A program made the position numbers and the translations under genes. The notes under the pieces are model-generated. The model searched no databases. It saw only the letters and a list, made by a program, of their open reading frames with translations, and had not been told where the DNA came from. A stretch of 64,000 bases of DNA from contig CAVQQI010000003.1 in the NCBI GenBank assembly GCA_963714875.1, forward strand, positions 1 through 64,000, written 5' to 3'. Of this stretch, positions 28,561-39,373 are shown one piece after another (positions within the stretch are counted from its first letter, which is position 1; each line of letters opens with the position of its first letter). Source of the DNA: JBAOHV01 sp963714875. Lineage in GTDB: Bacteria; Actinomycetota; Acidimicrobiia; Acidimicrobiales; Microtrichaceae.

Positions 28561-29640
28561 TCATGAGCGTCCGTAGCGACGCTCCGCACCGACCGCCAGC
28601 GTCGTCTGCGACAGCCCCGGAGCGCACTGCCGGGTGCTCACCCGAGCGCTGACGAACGCGCCGGCGCCGGCGACGATCGGAGGACCGCCACACACCCGCC
28701 GCCACGCCGGCGGCGAGCAGCAGCAGCAGCCGCCACGGGGAGGGCTCCCCCGCCGATCCCGCTCGCCCGTGACCTCCCCGGCCGGACCGTCGTCGGCGCC
28801 GGCGCGCTCGTCGCCGGCTGCGGGCGGAGCGCCGGCGGCACCGCGTTGCGCATCGGCGCGAGATGCGGGGTCGGGCGCGGCGCTGGTGGTCGGCGCAGCC
28901 GTGGTCGGGGGAGGTTCGGGCGCGACGGGCGGCACATCGGCGACCGGTGCGGGCGCATCGGGGACCGGTGGCGGAAGAGCGGGAGCGGCGGCCGGCATCG
29001 CCGAACCCGCCACCACCGCATCGATGACCATCTGGGTCATGCGGCCGGCGCCGGCGCCGTTCAGGTGCAGTCCGTCACCCGAGGTCAGATCGGTCGCGCC
29101 GACCGTGGCTCCGTGCCAGTCCAACACCGTCACGTTGGGCCGGCCGGCTGCCAGTTCGCGCACGATCTGGTTGGCCGGCGCGTAGTAGTCGCGCACCTCA
29201 CGCACCGTGACCCAGTAGACGTGCGGCACCCCGGCGGTCGTGTCGAGGATGGACTGCACCCGCTGGCGGAACGCGGACGGACTGCCGGCGTCGTTGGCGC
29301 CCAGGCTGACCACGAGGCTGTCGGTGAGCTCCGGGCGATGCGACTCGATCGCCTGGAGACCGGCGCCGGTCGATCGACTGACGGCGGCGTCGAAGGTCAC
29401 CGCCCACCCGCGTTGGGCGAACGCTGCGGTCAACGGTGCTTGGGCGCCGAGGATGATGCTGTCGCCCACCACCACGACGCGACGCTGTTGCGCGCCCGCG
29501 TCCCCCGGGAGCACCGCGATCGACGCGACCCAGAGGGCCACGGCGACCACCAGCAGCAACGATGCCGCCGGTCCGGTACGTCGGGGGCGACGAGCTCTCG
29601 CCGATCCGACGGTGCCGGCCGTGCCGACAGCTCCCATCAC
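28561..29640 (-). CDS. SGNH/GDSL-hydrolase-like exported protein, C-terminus probably frameshifted
   Basis: About 359 aa as read. N-terminal membrane/signal segment (AASLLLVVAVALWVASIAVL), block I VVVVGDSIILGAQ with the catalytic Ser, block III SLGANDAG, and Asp/His in SGDGLHLNGAG. A Pro/Ala/Thr-rich linker follows. In the current frame the end is Cys/Gly-rich nonsense, whereas an adjacent frame encodes a clean hydrophobic anchor (PWRLLLLLAAGVAAGVW), so an indel near 28765 is likely. It overlaps the hspR stop and is the last gene of the dnaK operon. Likely a cell-surface esterase; substrate unknown. Confidence 0.75.
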   Translation of the reverse strand: MMGAVGTAGTVGSARARRPRRTGPAASLLLVVAVALWVASIAVLPGDAGAQQRRVVVVGDSIILGAQAPLTAAFAQRGWAVTFDAAVSRSTGAGLQAIESHRPELTDSLVVSLGANDAGSPSAFRQRVQSILDTTAGVPHVYWVTVREVRDYYAPANQIVRELAAGRPNVTVLDWHGATVGATDLTSGDGLHLNGAGAGRMTQMVIDAVVAGSAMPAAAPALPPPVPDAPAPVADVPPVAPEPPPTTAAPTTSAAPDPASRADAQRGAAGAPPAAGDERAGADDGPAGEVTGERDRRGSPPRGGCCCCSPPAWRRVCGGPPIVAGAGAFVSARVSTRQCAPGLSQTTLAVGAERRYGRS

Positions 29641-30017
29641 CGTCGGCGTCGCTGCTCGGAGTAGAGCACCACCGACTGGTTCAGCGGCACGAGGTCGCGT
29701 CGGTACTGACGGTGCACCTCACCCACCTGTTCCGCTGCTCGCTCGCGGAGCTCGTCGAGCTCGGCCTCCCGGCGTTCGAGCTCAGCCTCGAGCTCGAGCA
29801 CGCGTTTCGCGCCGGCCAGGTTGAGGCCCTCGTTGGTCAGATCCTGGATGCGGCGCAGGACCGCGATGTCAGCCTCGCTGTACCGGCGGGAGCCGCCCTG
29901 GGTGCGGCCGGGCTCGACGAGACCCTTGCGCTCGTAGATCCGCAGGGTCTGAGGGTGCACTCCTGCGAGTTCGGCGGCCACCGAGATCACGTAGACCGCC
30001 TGGTGATAGTCGGGCAT
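29637..30017 (-). CDS. hspR: Heat-shock repressor HspR (MerR family)
   Basis: 126 aa. MerR-type winged helix with the HspR version of recognition residues: AVYVISVAAELAGVHPQTLRIYERKGLVEPGRTQGGSRRYSEADIA split over residues 7-53, followed by a dimerisation coiled coil (ELEAELERREAELDELRERA). HspR with DnaK as co-repressor represses dnaK and clpB operons at HAIR sites. It follows dnaJ on the same strand, the standard actinobacterial order dnaK-grpE-dnaJ-hspR, and ATG 30017 has GGGAGG upstream. Confidence 0.95.
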   Translation of the reverse strand: MPDYHQAVYVISVAAELAGVHPQTLRIYERKGLVEPGRTQGGSRRYSEADIAVLRRIQDLTNEGLNLAGAKRVLELEAELERREAELDELRERAAEQVGEVHRQYRRDLVPLNQSVVLYSEQRRRR

Positions 30018-30068
30018 CGTGGGTCACCTCCCCGTCTCGAGCGCCCCACCGCGGGCGCATCCATGGTC

Positions 30069-31193
30069 TCAGACTCCGAGATGGGATCGTGGGGATTCCA
30101 CGATCTCCGCGGCGTACGCCTCGAGCGCCGTCCGCTCCGAGTCCGTCATGTTCTGCGGCACCGCCACCTCGACGGTGACCAGCAGATCGCCCTTCGTGCG
30201 CTGGGTCACCACGCCGCGCCCTCGCACCCGGAAGGTCCGACCGCTGCGGGTCCCGGGCGGCACCCGGATCGTCACGTTCTCCCCGTCGACGGTCGGAACC
30301 GACACATCGGCACCGAGTGCAGCCTCGGGATAGGTGATCGGCACCGAGAGGGTGATGTTGTCGCCGCTGCGACCGAACAGCGCGTGGGTCCCGACGTGGG
30401 CCTTGACGTACAGATCGCCGTCGGGTCCGCCGTTGATGCCCGCGCCCCCCTTGCCCTTGACGCGGATGCGCTGGCCGTCGCGCACTCCCTGCGGGATGCG
30501 CACCTTGACCTGACGTGGCCGCCGGACCGCTCCTGCGCCGCGGCACGTCGGACAGGGCTGTTCGATGATCCGACCCCGACCCCCGCACGCGGTGCAGGGA
30601 CGACTGAACGAGAAGAAGCCCTGGTCCTCGTCGACCGCACCTCTCCCGCCGCACTGCGAGCACACCTTGGGCGTCGTCCCCGTGGCGGCGCCACTGCCGA
30701 CGCAGTCGGGGCAGCGCACGTCGGAGGTGATGTTCACCGTGGTCGTCGCGCCGCGGATCGAGTCGTCGAAGGACAGGTGCAGGTCCGACTCGACGTCGGG
30801 CCCGCGTCGGGGTCCCGTCGGCTGGGGGTTCTGCGGGCCTGCCCTGCCCCGGCTGAACAGGTTGCCGATCAGGTCCGAGATGTCACCGCCCTCGAAGCGC
30901 ATGCCACCGGCGCCGCCGGGGAACCCGCCGGGGCCACCGGGGCCGAAACCTCCGCCCATGGGGCCGACACGACGCGCCTCGTCGTACTCGGCGCGCTTGT
31001 CAGGGTCTCCGACGACCTCGTAGGCGGCGGAGACGTCCTTGAAGCGGTCCTCCGCGACCTGGTCGCCGGGGTTCGCGTCGGGGTGGAGCTCCCGGGCGAG
31101 CTTCCGGTACGCACTGGTGATGTCCTTGGCGGTCGCCGTGGGCGAGACACCGAGGGCGGCGTAGTAGTCCTTCTCGAACCACTCACGTTGCAC
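30069..31193 (-). CDS. dnaJ: Chaperone DnaJ
   Basis: 374 aa type I Hsp40. J-domain at residues ~8-72 with HPD in ARELHPDANPG; Gly/Phe-rich linker (GGGFGPGGPGGFPGG); four zinc-finger repeats CPDCVGSG, CSQCGGRG, CTACGGRG and CPTCRGAG; C-terminal substrate-binding domain (GDLYVKAHVGTHALFGRSGDN split). It stimulates the DnaK ATPase and delivers substrates. GTG start at 31193 is preceded by AAGGAGG. Intact. Confidence 0.97.
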   Translation of the reverse strand: MQREWFEKDYYAALGVSPTATAKDITSAYRKLARELHPDANPGDQVAEDRFKDVSAAYEVVGDPDKRAEYDEARRVGPMGGGFGPGGPGGFPGGAGGMRFEGGDISDLIGNLFSRGRAGPQNPQPTGPRRGPDVESDLHLSFDDSIRGATTTVNITSDVRCPDCVGSGAATGTTPKVCSQCGGRGAVDEDQGFFSFSRPCTACGGRGRIIEQPCPTCRGAGAVRRPRQVKVRIPQGVRDGQRIRVKGKGGAGINGGPDGDLYVKAHVGTHALFGRSGDNITLSVPITYPEAALGADVSVPTVDGENVTIRVPPGTRSGRTFRVRGRGVVTQRTKGDLLVTVEVAVPQNMTDSERTALEAYAAEIVESPRSHLGV

Positions 31194-31211
31194 GACGACC
31201 TCCTTCCGGCG

Positions 31212-31789
31212 TCAGCCGCGCACCTTGACCATGGCTGGTCGCAGCACGCGCGAGTTCCACAGGTAGCCGGTGCGCAGCAGTTCGGCGACGACGGGTTCTC
31301 CGCCGTCGCCCTCCTCGTGGAGGACCGCCTCGTGCACGTTCGGGTCGAAGTCGACCTCCACGTCCACCACGCGGGTCAGGCCCATCTTCTCGAGCGTGAC
31401 GAGCAGCTGGGAGTGCAGCGCGACCGCATCCTCCATGCCCTGACCGACGGCCGCCTCACCGGCATCGAGCACCGGCAGGAGCTCGGACACGATGTGCTCG
31501 GCGGCACGTTCGCGCTGTTCCACCCGCTGCTGCTCGATCCGGCGCTTGTAGTTCTCGAACTCGGCCTGCACGCGGCGGGCCAGGTCCAGGTACTCGTCGC
31601 GTTCCGCGGCGATCTTCTCGGCGACCTCGACCATCTCGACGAGCTCTCCCTCGAGCTCGTCGTCCTCGGTGATGTCGGGGTACTCCTGATCGACGCCCGG
31701 CTCGGGGGCGACCACCTCGGCGTCGAGGATCTCGTCCCCGATGCCGTCGGTGGTCACGTCGGGCGCGTCGCCGACCGGGTCGGCTGGGG

Positions 31790-31793
<4 letters not shown>
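31212..31793 (-). CDS. grpE: Nucleotide exchange factor GrpE
   Basis: 193 aa. Acidic N-terminus, long coiled coil (AAERDEYLDLARRVQAEFENYKRR split across residues 60-90) and the beta-wing domain with NVHEAVLHEEGDG and GYLWNSRVLRPAMVKV. It releases ADP from DnaK. GTG 31793 overlaps the dnaK stop by 4 bp, giving translational coupling. Intact. Confidence 0.96.
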
Positions 31794-33634
<1,841 letters not shown>

Positions 33635-33778
33635 GTGGTCACTCTCCTGTGCGGACCGGGGGGTCCGTCGTTCACTTGACGGATCGGGGTCCTTCCGTGG
33701 TCCGGAAGGTTCGATGTGTCGAGGATACGGCACGCGAGCGGCGTTTCCGCAACCTCTGACTGCGGCAAGACTAGCAAA

Positions 33779-33799
33779 GTTGAGCACGGTGTTGTGAAG
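33779..33799 (-). promoter_or_regulatory. Degenerate HAIR-like element upstream of dnaK
   Basis: CTTCACA-N7-GCTCAAC on the minus strand matches 9 of 14 HAIR half-site positions with the exact 7-nt spacer, ~145-165 bp upstream of dnaK. The position and the presence of hspR in the operon support it, but the match is weak compared with the clpB site. Confidence 0.35.
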
Positions 33800-33837
33800 T
33801 TCCGCGATCGAGCTGAGCGAACGCTCGGCGAACCCAG

Positions 33838-33879
33838 AAAAACCCGCACACCGTCCCGAAAAACGGGACGGTGTGCGGG
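33838..33879 (-). terminator. Rho-independent terminator after the GT2 gene
   Basis: A perfect 16-bp stem (CCCGCACACCGTCCCG and complement) with a 5-nt loop is followed on the minus strand by TTTTT. It lies 30 bp after the stop of the glycosyltransferase gene and separates it from the dnaK promoter. Confidence 0.93.
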
Positions 33880-33909
33880 AAAGGGCGGGGTGTGTCCGGC
33901 GCTGGTCGC

Positions 33910-34887
33910 TCAGGAACCCGGGCGGGATCGGAGACGACGAAGCCCTGCGTTCAGGGATCGGAGCGCGCTGTACCCCCGGGGTCCGCTCGCCCTGAGCGCG
34001 TTCCCCGCCAGCCAGAGTCGCCAGTACTCGGGGGTCCGGCGCACCGGAGGCCACCGACGCGCCGCGCTGGCGAGGTAGTCGAGGGCACGCGCTGGTTCCT
34101 GGCGGTCGTTGAGGGACTGCCATGCCAGGATCACATCGGCCCGAGCGGTCGCCACCGGGCGCAGCGCCGCACGATCGGGCGGGACGTCGGCGAACACGAC
34201 GTCGAACAAGTGCTCGTAGGCCGCCTCGAGCGACTCGACGTCACTCGAGGAGTTCGAGTCGTGGCGGCGGTAGTGGTACACCACCGAGCGGGTCAGCCCG
34301 ATGGGCCACTCGGCCGCGATGCGGATCCACAGCTCCCAGTCCTCGACGTCCACCGGGAACCGGTCACGGTTCGTCGCGAACACCCCGACGTCGTCGAACA
34401 CCTCGCGCCGCACCATCACCCCGGAGGCGCCGATCACGTTGTCGGTCACGAGCTGGGACCAGATCTGCCCCTCCCAGTCGGAGCGTTGCCGCGCTCCGGT
34501 CGGCACACCGCTCGCGTCGACCACGTCGTACCAGCCGTAGGCCAGCCCGATCTCCGGCTGGCGGGCGAAGCACGCCACCAGGTCGGCCACCGCACCGGGC
34601 AACCACAGGTCATCGGAGTCACAGAACGCGATCAGTTCCCCGGTGGCCGCCTCGATGCCGGCGTTGCGGGCGGCGGAGACCCCTGCGTTGTCCTGGCGCA
34701 CGACTCGCACCCGCCCATCGCCGACCGTGGCGACCCACGACGCGAGATCGTCGTCACCGCCATCGTCGACGAGCACGACATCGAGCTCGTCGACCGTCGC
34801 AGGGAGGCGTTGAGCGAGGATCGCGTCCAGCGTGGCGGGCAGGTAGGTCAACGAGTTGTGGCATGGGACGACGACGGACACCTGCAT
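33910..34887 (-). CDS. GT2-family glycosyltransferase
   Basis: 325 aa. GT-A fold: VSVVVPCHNSLTYLPATLDAI at the N-terminus, VVLVDDGGDD, NAGVSAARNAGIEAATGELIAF and the metal-binding DSDD in CDSDDLWLPGA; the acceptor-side ED motif appears as VEDWELWIRIA. No transmembrane helices, so cytoplasmic. Monocistronic with its own terminator; divergent from gpmA. Likely decorates envelope polysaccharide or lipid; substrate unknown. Confidence 0.88.
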   Translation of the reverse strand: MQVSVVVPCHNSLTYLPATLDAILAQRLPATVDELDVVLVDDGGDDDLASWVATVGDGRVRVVRQDNAGVSAARNAGIEAATGELIAFCDSDDLWLPGAVADLVACFARQPEIGLAYGWYDVVDASGVPTGARQRSDWEGQIWSQLVTDNVIGASGVMVRREVFDDVGVFATNRDRFPVDVEDWELWIRIAAEWPIGLTRSVVYHYRRHDSNSSSDVESLEAAYEHLFDVVFADVPPDRAALRPVATARADVILAWQSLNDRQEPARALDYLASAARRWPPVRRTPEYWRLWLAGNALRASGPRGYSALRSLNAGLRRLRSRPGS

Positions 34888-34959
34888 CGCCGGCGAGTGT
34901 ACGACCGACCCCGGATCCCCCGGGGCTATCGTCGTCGGTCCGCGACCCAAGGAGACCCG

Positions 34960-35721
34960 GTGTCCCGACTCGTGCTGCTCCGCCATGGCCAGAGCGAATG
35001 GAACAAGCTCAACCTCTTCACCGGCTGGTACGACTGCGACCTGACCGAGGCCGGCATGCAGGAGGCGTTCGACGCGGGCGAGATGATGACCGAGGCGCGG
35101 ATCGCGCCCAACGTGCTGCACACCTCGCTGCAGGTCCGCGCCATCCGCACCGCCAACAACGCACTCGACGTGCTGGGGCGGCTCTGGATCCCGGTGCGGC
35201 GAAGCTGGCGACTCAACGAGCGCCACTACGGCGAGCTGACGGGCAAGGACAAGGCCCAGACCACCGCGGAGCACGGCGAGGAGATGGTGAAGGTCTGGCG
35301 CCGCAGCTACGACGTGCCGCCGCCGCCCATCAGCGATGACAACGAGTTCAACCCGAACGACGACGTGCGCTACGCCGCGCTACCGCCCGAGCTGATCCCA
35401 CGCAGCGAGTGCCTCCAGGACGTGGTGGAGCGCATGCTGCCGTACTGGTACGACTCGATCGTGCCCGATCTGAGTGCCCACGGAACGGTGCTGGTCGTGG
35501 CCCACGGCAACTCGCTGCGGGCCCTGGTCAAGCACCTCGACGGCATCTCCGACGACGAGATCACCGAGCTGAACATCCCCACCGGCGTTCCGCTCGTGTA
35601 CGACCTCGACGAGCACGCCCGCCCGACCCGCGCGCTGCCGGTGACCGAGCGGTACCTGATGGATCCATCGGCGGTCCGCGAGCGAGCGGAGGCGGTCGCG
35701 CGACAGGCCGCCGGAGGCTGA
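34960..35721 (+). CDS. gpmA: 2,3-bisphosphoglycerate-dependent phosphoglycerate mutase
   Basis: 253 aa glycolytic/gluconeogenic enzyme interconverting 3- and 2-phosphoglycerate. LVLLRHGQSEWNKLNLFTGW holds the phosphorylated His; LNERHYGELTGKDKAQT, the second His in LVVAHGNSLRALVKHLDG, and the C-terminal tail are typical of the dPGM group rather than general phosphatases. GTG 34960 has AAGGAG upstream. Intact. Confidence 0.95.
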   Translation: MSRLVLLRHGQSEWNKLNLFTGWYDCDLTEAGMQEAFDAGEMMTEARIAPNVLHTSLQVRAIRTANNALDVLGRLWIPVRRSWRLNERHYGELTGKDKAQTTAEHGEEMVKVWRRSYDVPPPPISDDNEFNPNDDVRYAALPPELIPRSECLQDVVERMLPYWYDSIVPDLSAHGTVLVVAHGNSLRALVKHLDGISDDEITELNIPTGVPLVYDLDEHARPTRALPVTERYLMDPSAVRERAEAVARQAAGG

Positions 35722-35734
35722 CCGGACCGGCGGC

Positions 35735-36535
35735 TCAGGCAACGCCCGAGGGCGACTCCGACACGGTCAGGTCGATGACCTGGGGCAGGCGACGCTCCAG
35801 GTCGAGACGATCCTCGATCTCCGCCCACAGCCGGCGATAGGCCACCGCTGCCAGGTTCTGGGGTGACGCGAGGATCGCGGGGATCTGCTCCAGGCCCATG
35901 CGCTCCACCGCGGAGGACATCGGCACTGCGGCCAGCGAGAAGCGCCGGTCGCCGCGCACCTGCGCGACCACCTGACGGTGCAGCACCTTGCGCTCGTCCA
36001 GCATCGACAGGAAGGCGAGCAGCGGCATGGCCGGACGGTGGCTCTGCACGAACTCGTCGAGCTGGTCCAGGCTGCGCACCGAGAGCGGGGCCGGGATGAT
36101 CGGCGCCAGCACCAGGTCCGACGCCGCGATCACCGACTCGGTCACGACGCCGAGGCCCGGCGCGCAGTCGAGGATGACGACGTCATAGGTCCCGTCGAGC
36201 GGCCGGAGCAGCTTGCGCAGCACCCGATCGGGCCACCGACGCGTCGCCAGGATCGTGTCGACCACACGGAACGACGGATCTGCGGGCAACAGGTCGAGCA
36301 GTGGATGGTCGGTGTGGCGGACGTACACCTCGAGATCACGCTTGCCGCCCAGCAGCCGGCTGGCTCCACCCTTGACGCGAGCCCGCGCCCGGTAGCAGTG
36401 CGTCGCTGCGCCCTGGGGGTCGAGATCCCACAGCAGCGTCCGGAAGCCGGCCTCTGCGGACAGCATCGACAGGTTGACCGCCGCCGCGGTCTTGCCGACA
36501 CCGCCCTTGGCCCCGGCGATCGCCACGACCCTCAT
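35735..36535 (-). CDS. Orphan ParA/MinD-type ATPase
   Basis: 266 aa. Deviant Walker A AGAKGGVGKTAAAVNLS with the signature lysine, LLWDLDPQGAATHCY (A' region) and VVILDCAPGLGVVTESV (Walker B). ParA-family ATPases dimerise on ATP and position DNA or protein cargo on the nucleoid or membrane. No parB or centromere-like repeats lie nearby and no C-terminal amphipathic MinD helix is evident, so the cargo is unknown. ATG 36535 is chosen for the immediate start of the P-loop domain. Divergent from the cNMP/EtfD operon. Confidence 0.82.
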   Translation of the reverse strand: MRVVAIAGAKGGVGKTAAAVNLSMLSAEAGFRTLLWDLDPQGAATHCYRARARVKGGASRLLGGKRDLEVYVRHTDHPLLDLLPADPSFRVVDTILATRRWPDRVLRKLLRPLDGTYDVVILDCAPGLGVVTESVIAASDLVLAPIIPAPLSVRSLDQLDEFVQSHRPAMPLLAFLSMLDERKVLHRQVVAQVRGDRRFSLAAVPMSSAVERMGLEQIPAILASPQNLAAVAYRRLWAEIEDRLDLERRLPQVIDLTVSESPSGVA

Positions 36536-36680
36536 CCTCGGCTCCCCCGCGTGGACGGCATGGTGGGACGCGCTCCGTTCCGTCGATCTGTGGCTATTCA
36601 ACCCCACGCGACCCCCGGGGCGCACGATCCATCGGCGGGTTGTTCGACATTCGACCGCCGAGACCCCGTACCATCCGCCG

Positions 36681-37097
36681 ATGGGCCGAATCGCCACCCA
36701 ACTCGCGGGACTGCCGTTGTTCTCCGCCTGCTCCGGTCGAGACCTGCAGCGACTCGCCGGAGCCGCCGACGAACTGGACGTCGCAGCGGGTACCGAGCTG
36801 ACCACACAGGGCACCGTCGGCCGCGAGGCGTTCGTGATCATCGCCGGGACGGCCCAGGTGTCCAAGGACGGCCGGGCCGCGGCCGAGCTCGGCCCCGGTG
36901 ACCACTTCGGCGAGATGGCGCTGCTCGACGGCGGCCCCCGCACCGCGACGGTGACCGCGCTGACCGACATGACGGTGCTGGTGCTGTCCAAACCGGCGTT
37001 CAACGCCGTGCTGGACGAGATCCCGACCCTGGCGCACAAGCTGCTCATCGCGACTGCTCGACGACTGCGTGAGTCCGAGCAATCGCTCATGCACTAG
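36681..37097 (+). CDS. Stand-alone cyclic-nucleotide-binding domain protein
   Basis: 138 aa consisting of one cNMP-binding domain and no output domain. LPLFSACSGRDLQRLAGAADEL is the N-terminal helix bundle; the phosphate-binding cassette reads FGEMALLDGGPRTATV with Glu and Arg in canonical places, so nucleotide binding is plausible; the C-terminal helix ends LLIATARRLRESEQSL. 25 bp upstream of the EtfD-like gene on the same strand, so it probably regulates that enzyme or its electron flow (inference). Confidence 0.85.
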   Translation: MGRIATQLAGLPLFSACSGRDLQRLAGAADELDVAAGTELTTQGTVGREAFVIIAGTAQVSKDGRAAAELGPGDHFGEMALLDGGPRTATVTALTDMTVLVLSKPAFNAVLDEIPTLAHKLLIATARRLRESEQSLMH

Positions 37098-37122
37098 GCC
37101 TCGCGGTAGCTTCAGCGGTGCT

Positions 37123-39369
37123 ATGAGCGCCACCGACACTCACGCCGACGAAACCACCGAACCGCTGCCGGGTCCGACCCGCCTGCGACCGAACCAGATC
37201 GCCATCATCGTGGGCGTGGGGATCGCCCTGGTCGTGGCGCTGTCCGGCGTGGCCTCGGCGGTGTTCCAGTTCCACGACGACAGCCCGATCCAGCGGGAGG
37301 TCTTCGACAACATCCCCGGCCCGTTGAAGCTCGCCTTCTACACCGTCATCCCCGTGATGTTCATCTACGGGGCGATCATGTTCTCCTACCGGATGCGCAA
37401 CTGGCAGCGCGGCGGCCCCGACAAGCGCGACATCAACTCGGGCAACGCGAAGCGCCGGATGGGCAACCTGCGGGCCGGGCTCTACATGCAGACGCTCCTG
37501 CGTGACCCGGCCGCCGGGATCATGCACTCGATGATCTACTTCGGCTTCCTGGTGCTGCTGGCGGTCACCTCGGTGCTCGAGATCAACCATCAGCTGCCCG
37601 AGTCCCTGAAGTTCCTGCACGGCACGGTGTACATGGCGTACGCCTTCGTCGGCGACGCCGCAGGACTCATCTTCACCGCCGGTGTCGTCTGGGCGATCGT
37701 GCGGCGCTACGTGCAGCGCCCCTACCGCATCCGCATCAAGTCCAAGCCGGAGCACGCCATCATCCTGGGCACGCTGCTGGCGCTCGGCGTGACGGGCTTC
37801 CTGGCCGAGATGTTCCGCATCGCGGTCGACGGTCGCCCCGACTTCGAGAAGTGGTCCTTCATCGGCTACCCGCTGTCGGGCCTGGTCGAGAACGTCGACA
37901 CGATCGCCGGCTGGCACCAGGCGATGTGGATCCTGCACGTGCTCACCTTCATCGCCTTCCTGGTCATCCTCCCGACCACGATGCTGCGCCACATCTTCAC
38001 CTCGCCGCTGAACATGTACCTGTCGGACAAGGACCGTCCGAAGGGCGCGATGAAGCCCATGCCCAACCTGATGGAGACCGAGCTCGAGACGTTCGGCGCC
38101 TCGGTGGTCGAGGACTTCACCTGGAAGCAGCTGCTCGACACCGACGCCTGCACGATGTGCGGCCGCTGCACGTCGGTCTGTCCCGCGCACGCCACGGGCA
38201 AGCCGCTCGACCCGCGTGAGATCGTGCTCAAGACCGGCGAGGTCATGGCCGCCACCGGCTCGCCGCAGGTGTCGCCCCCCATCGGCCTGGACGGCGAGAT
38301 CACCATCTCCGCCGACCTGCTGTTCGACCGGATCACCCCTGAGGAGATCTGGGCGTGCACGTCGTGCAAGGCCTGCGACGAGAACTGCCCCGTGAACATC
38401 GAGATCCTCGACAAGATCCTCGACATGCGGCGCTACCTGACGCTCATGGAGTCCGACTTCCCCACCGAGCTGGGCAACGCGTTCCGCGGCATGGAGAACT
38501 CGGGCAACCCCTGGGGCATGTCGCAGTCGGACCGCTCCAACTGGACCAAGGCGCTCGACGGCATCGAGATCATCGAGGGCGGCGACCCGTTCACCGCCGA
38601 GTACCTCTACTGGGTCGGGTGCGCCGGCTCGTTCGACGACAAGAACCAGAAGGTCACCCAGGCGATGGCCAAGCTGCTGCAGCGGGCCGAGATCAGCTTC
38701 GCGATCCTGGGCCCGGCCGAGAACTGCACCGGCGACCCGGCACGGCGTTCGGGCAACGAGTACATCTTCCAGATGCTCGCCATGCAGAACATCGAGATGA
38801 TGAACGACATGGGCGTGCGCAAGATCATCACGCAGTGCCCGCACTGCTTCAACACGCTGGACAACGAGTACCCACAGCTGGGTGGCAACTACGAGGTGCT
38901 GCACCACAGCCAGTTCCTCGAGACCCTGATCGACTCGGGCCGGCTCGACATGACCGGGGCCAACCTGGACGAGCGGATGGTGTACCACGACTCCTGCTAC
39001 CTGGGTCGCCACAACGACGTCTACATGGCGCCACGCAACGTCATCGGCTCGCTGAAGGGCATCGAGATCGTCGAGGCGGACCGCAACGGCACCAAGGGCA
39101 TGTGCTGCGGCGCCGGCGGAGCACGCATGTGGATGGAGGAGACCACCGGCAAGCAGGTGAACGTCGAGCGCTCCCAGGAGCTGCTCGCGACCGGCGCGAC
39201 CCGCATCGCCACCGCGTGTCCGTTCTGCTACATCATGATCGATGACGGGGTGAAGTCACAGGGTGTCGAGGAGGAGGACGTGAAGGTCGGCGACCTGGCC
39301 ATGCACGTGCTCGAGGCGCTGGAGAACGCTGCGCCGCTCGCACAGAACCCCATGAAGCTGGAGAGCTGA
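37123..39369 (+). CDS. EtfD-like membrane Fe-S oxidoreductase
   Basis: 748 aa. N-terminal ~300 residues carry about six hydrophobic helices (IAIIVGVGIALVVALSGVAS; FGFLVLLAVTSVL; VLTFIAFLVILPTT), as in the cytochrome-b-like part of NarI-type proteins. Two 4Fe-4S ferredoxin clusters follow (CTMCGRCTSVCP near 343, CTSCKACDENCP near 411), then two cysteine-rich CCG domains (CPHCFNTL; MCCGAGGARMW near 661; CPFCYIMIDDG). The layout matches M. tuberculosis EtfD (Rv0338c), which passes electrons from EtfAB to the respiratory chain during fatty-acid oxidation. ATG 37123 is chosen for position after the upstream stop. No etfAB is in the window. Confidence 0.85.
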   Translation: MSATDTHADETTEPLPGPTRLRPNQIAIIVGVGIALVVALSGVASAVFQFHDDSPIQREVFDNIPGPLKLAFYTVIPVMFIYGAIMFSYRMRNWQRGGPDKRDINSGNAKRRMGNLRAGLYMQTLLRDPAAGIMHSMIYFGFLVLLAVTSVLEINHQLPESLKFLHGTVYMAYAFVGDAAGLIFTAGVVWAIVRRYVQRPYRIRIKSKPEHAIILGTLLALGVTGFLAEMFRIAVDGRPDFEKWSFIGYPLSGLVENVDTIAGWHQAMWILHVLTFIAFLVILPTTMLRHIFTSPLNMYLSDKDRPKGAMKPMPNLMETELETFGASVVEDFTWKQLLDTDACTMCGRCTSVCPAHATGKPLDPREIVLKTGEVMAATGSPQVSPPIGLDGEITISADLLFDRITPEEIWACTSCKACDENCPVNIEILDKILDMRRYLTLMESDFPTELGNAFRGMENSGNPWGMSQSDRSNWTKALDGIEIIEGGDPFTAEYLYWVGCAGSFDDKNQKVTQAMAKLLQRAEISFAILGPAENCTGDPARRSGNEYIFQMLAMQNIEMMNDMGVRKIITQCPHCFNTLDNEYPQLGGNYEVLHHSQFLETLIDSGRLDMTGANLDERMVYHDSCYLGRHNDVYMAPRNVIGSLKGIEIVEADRNGTKGMCCGAGGARMWMEETTGKQVNVERSQELLATGATRIATACPFCYIMIDDGVKSQGVEEEDVKVGDLAMHVLEALENAAPLAQNPMKLES

Positions 39370-39373
39370 GCCC

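Noticed and set aside
28478..28705. Separate small gene running through the clpB promoter on the minus strand
   Set aside because: It spans the HAIR operator and its only sensible part is the hydrophobic anchor that belongs to the frame-shifted SGNH protein.
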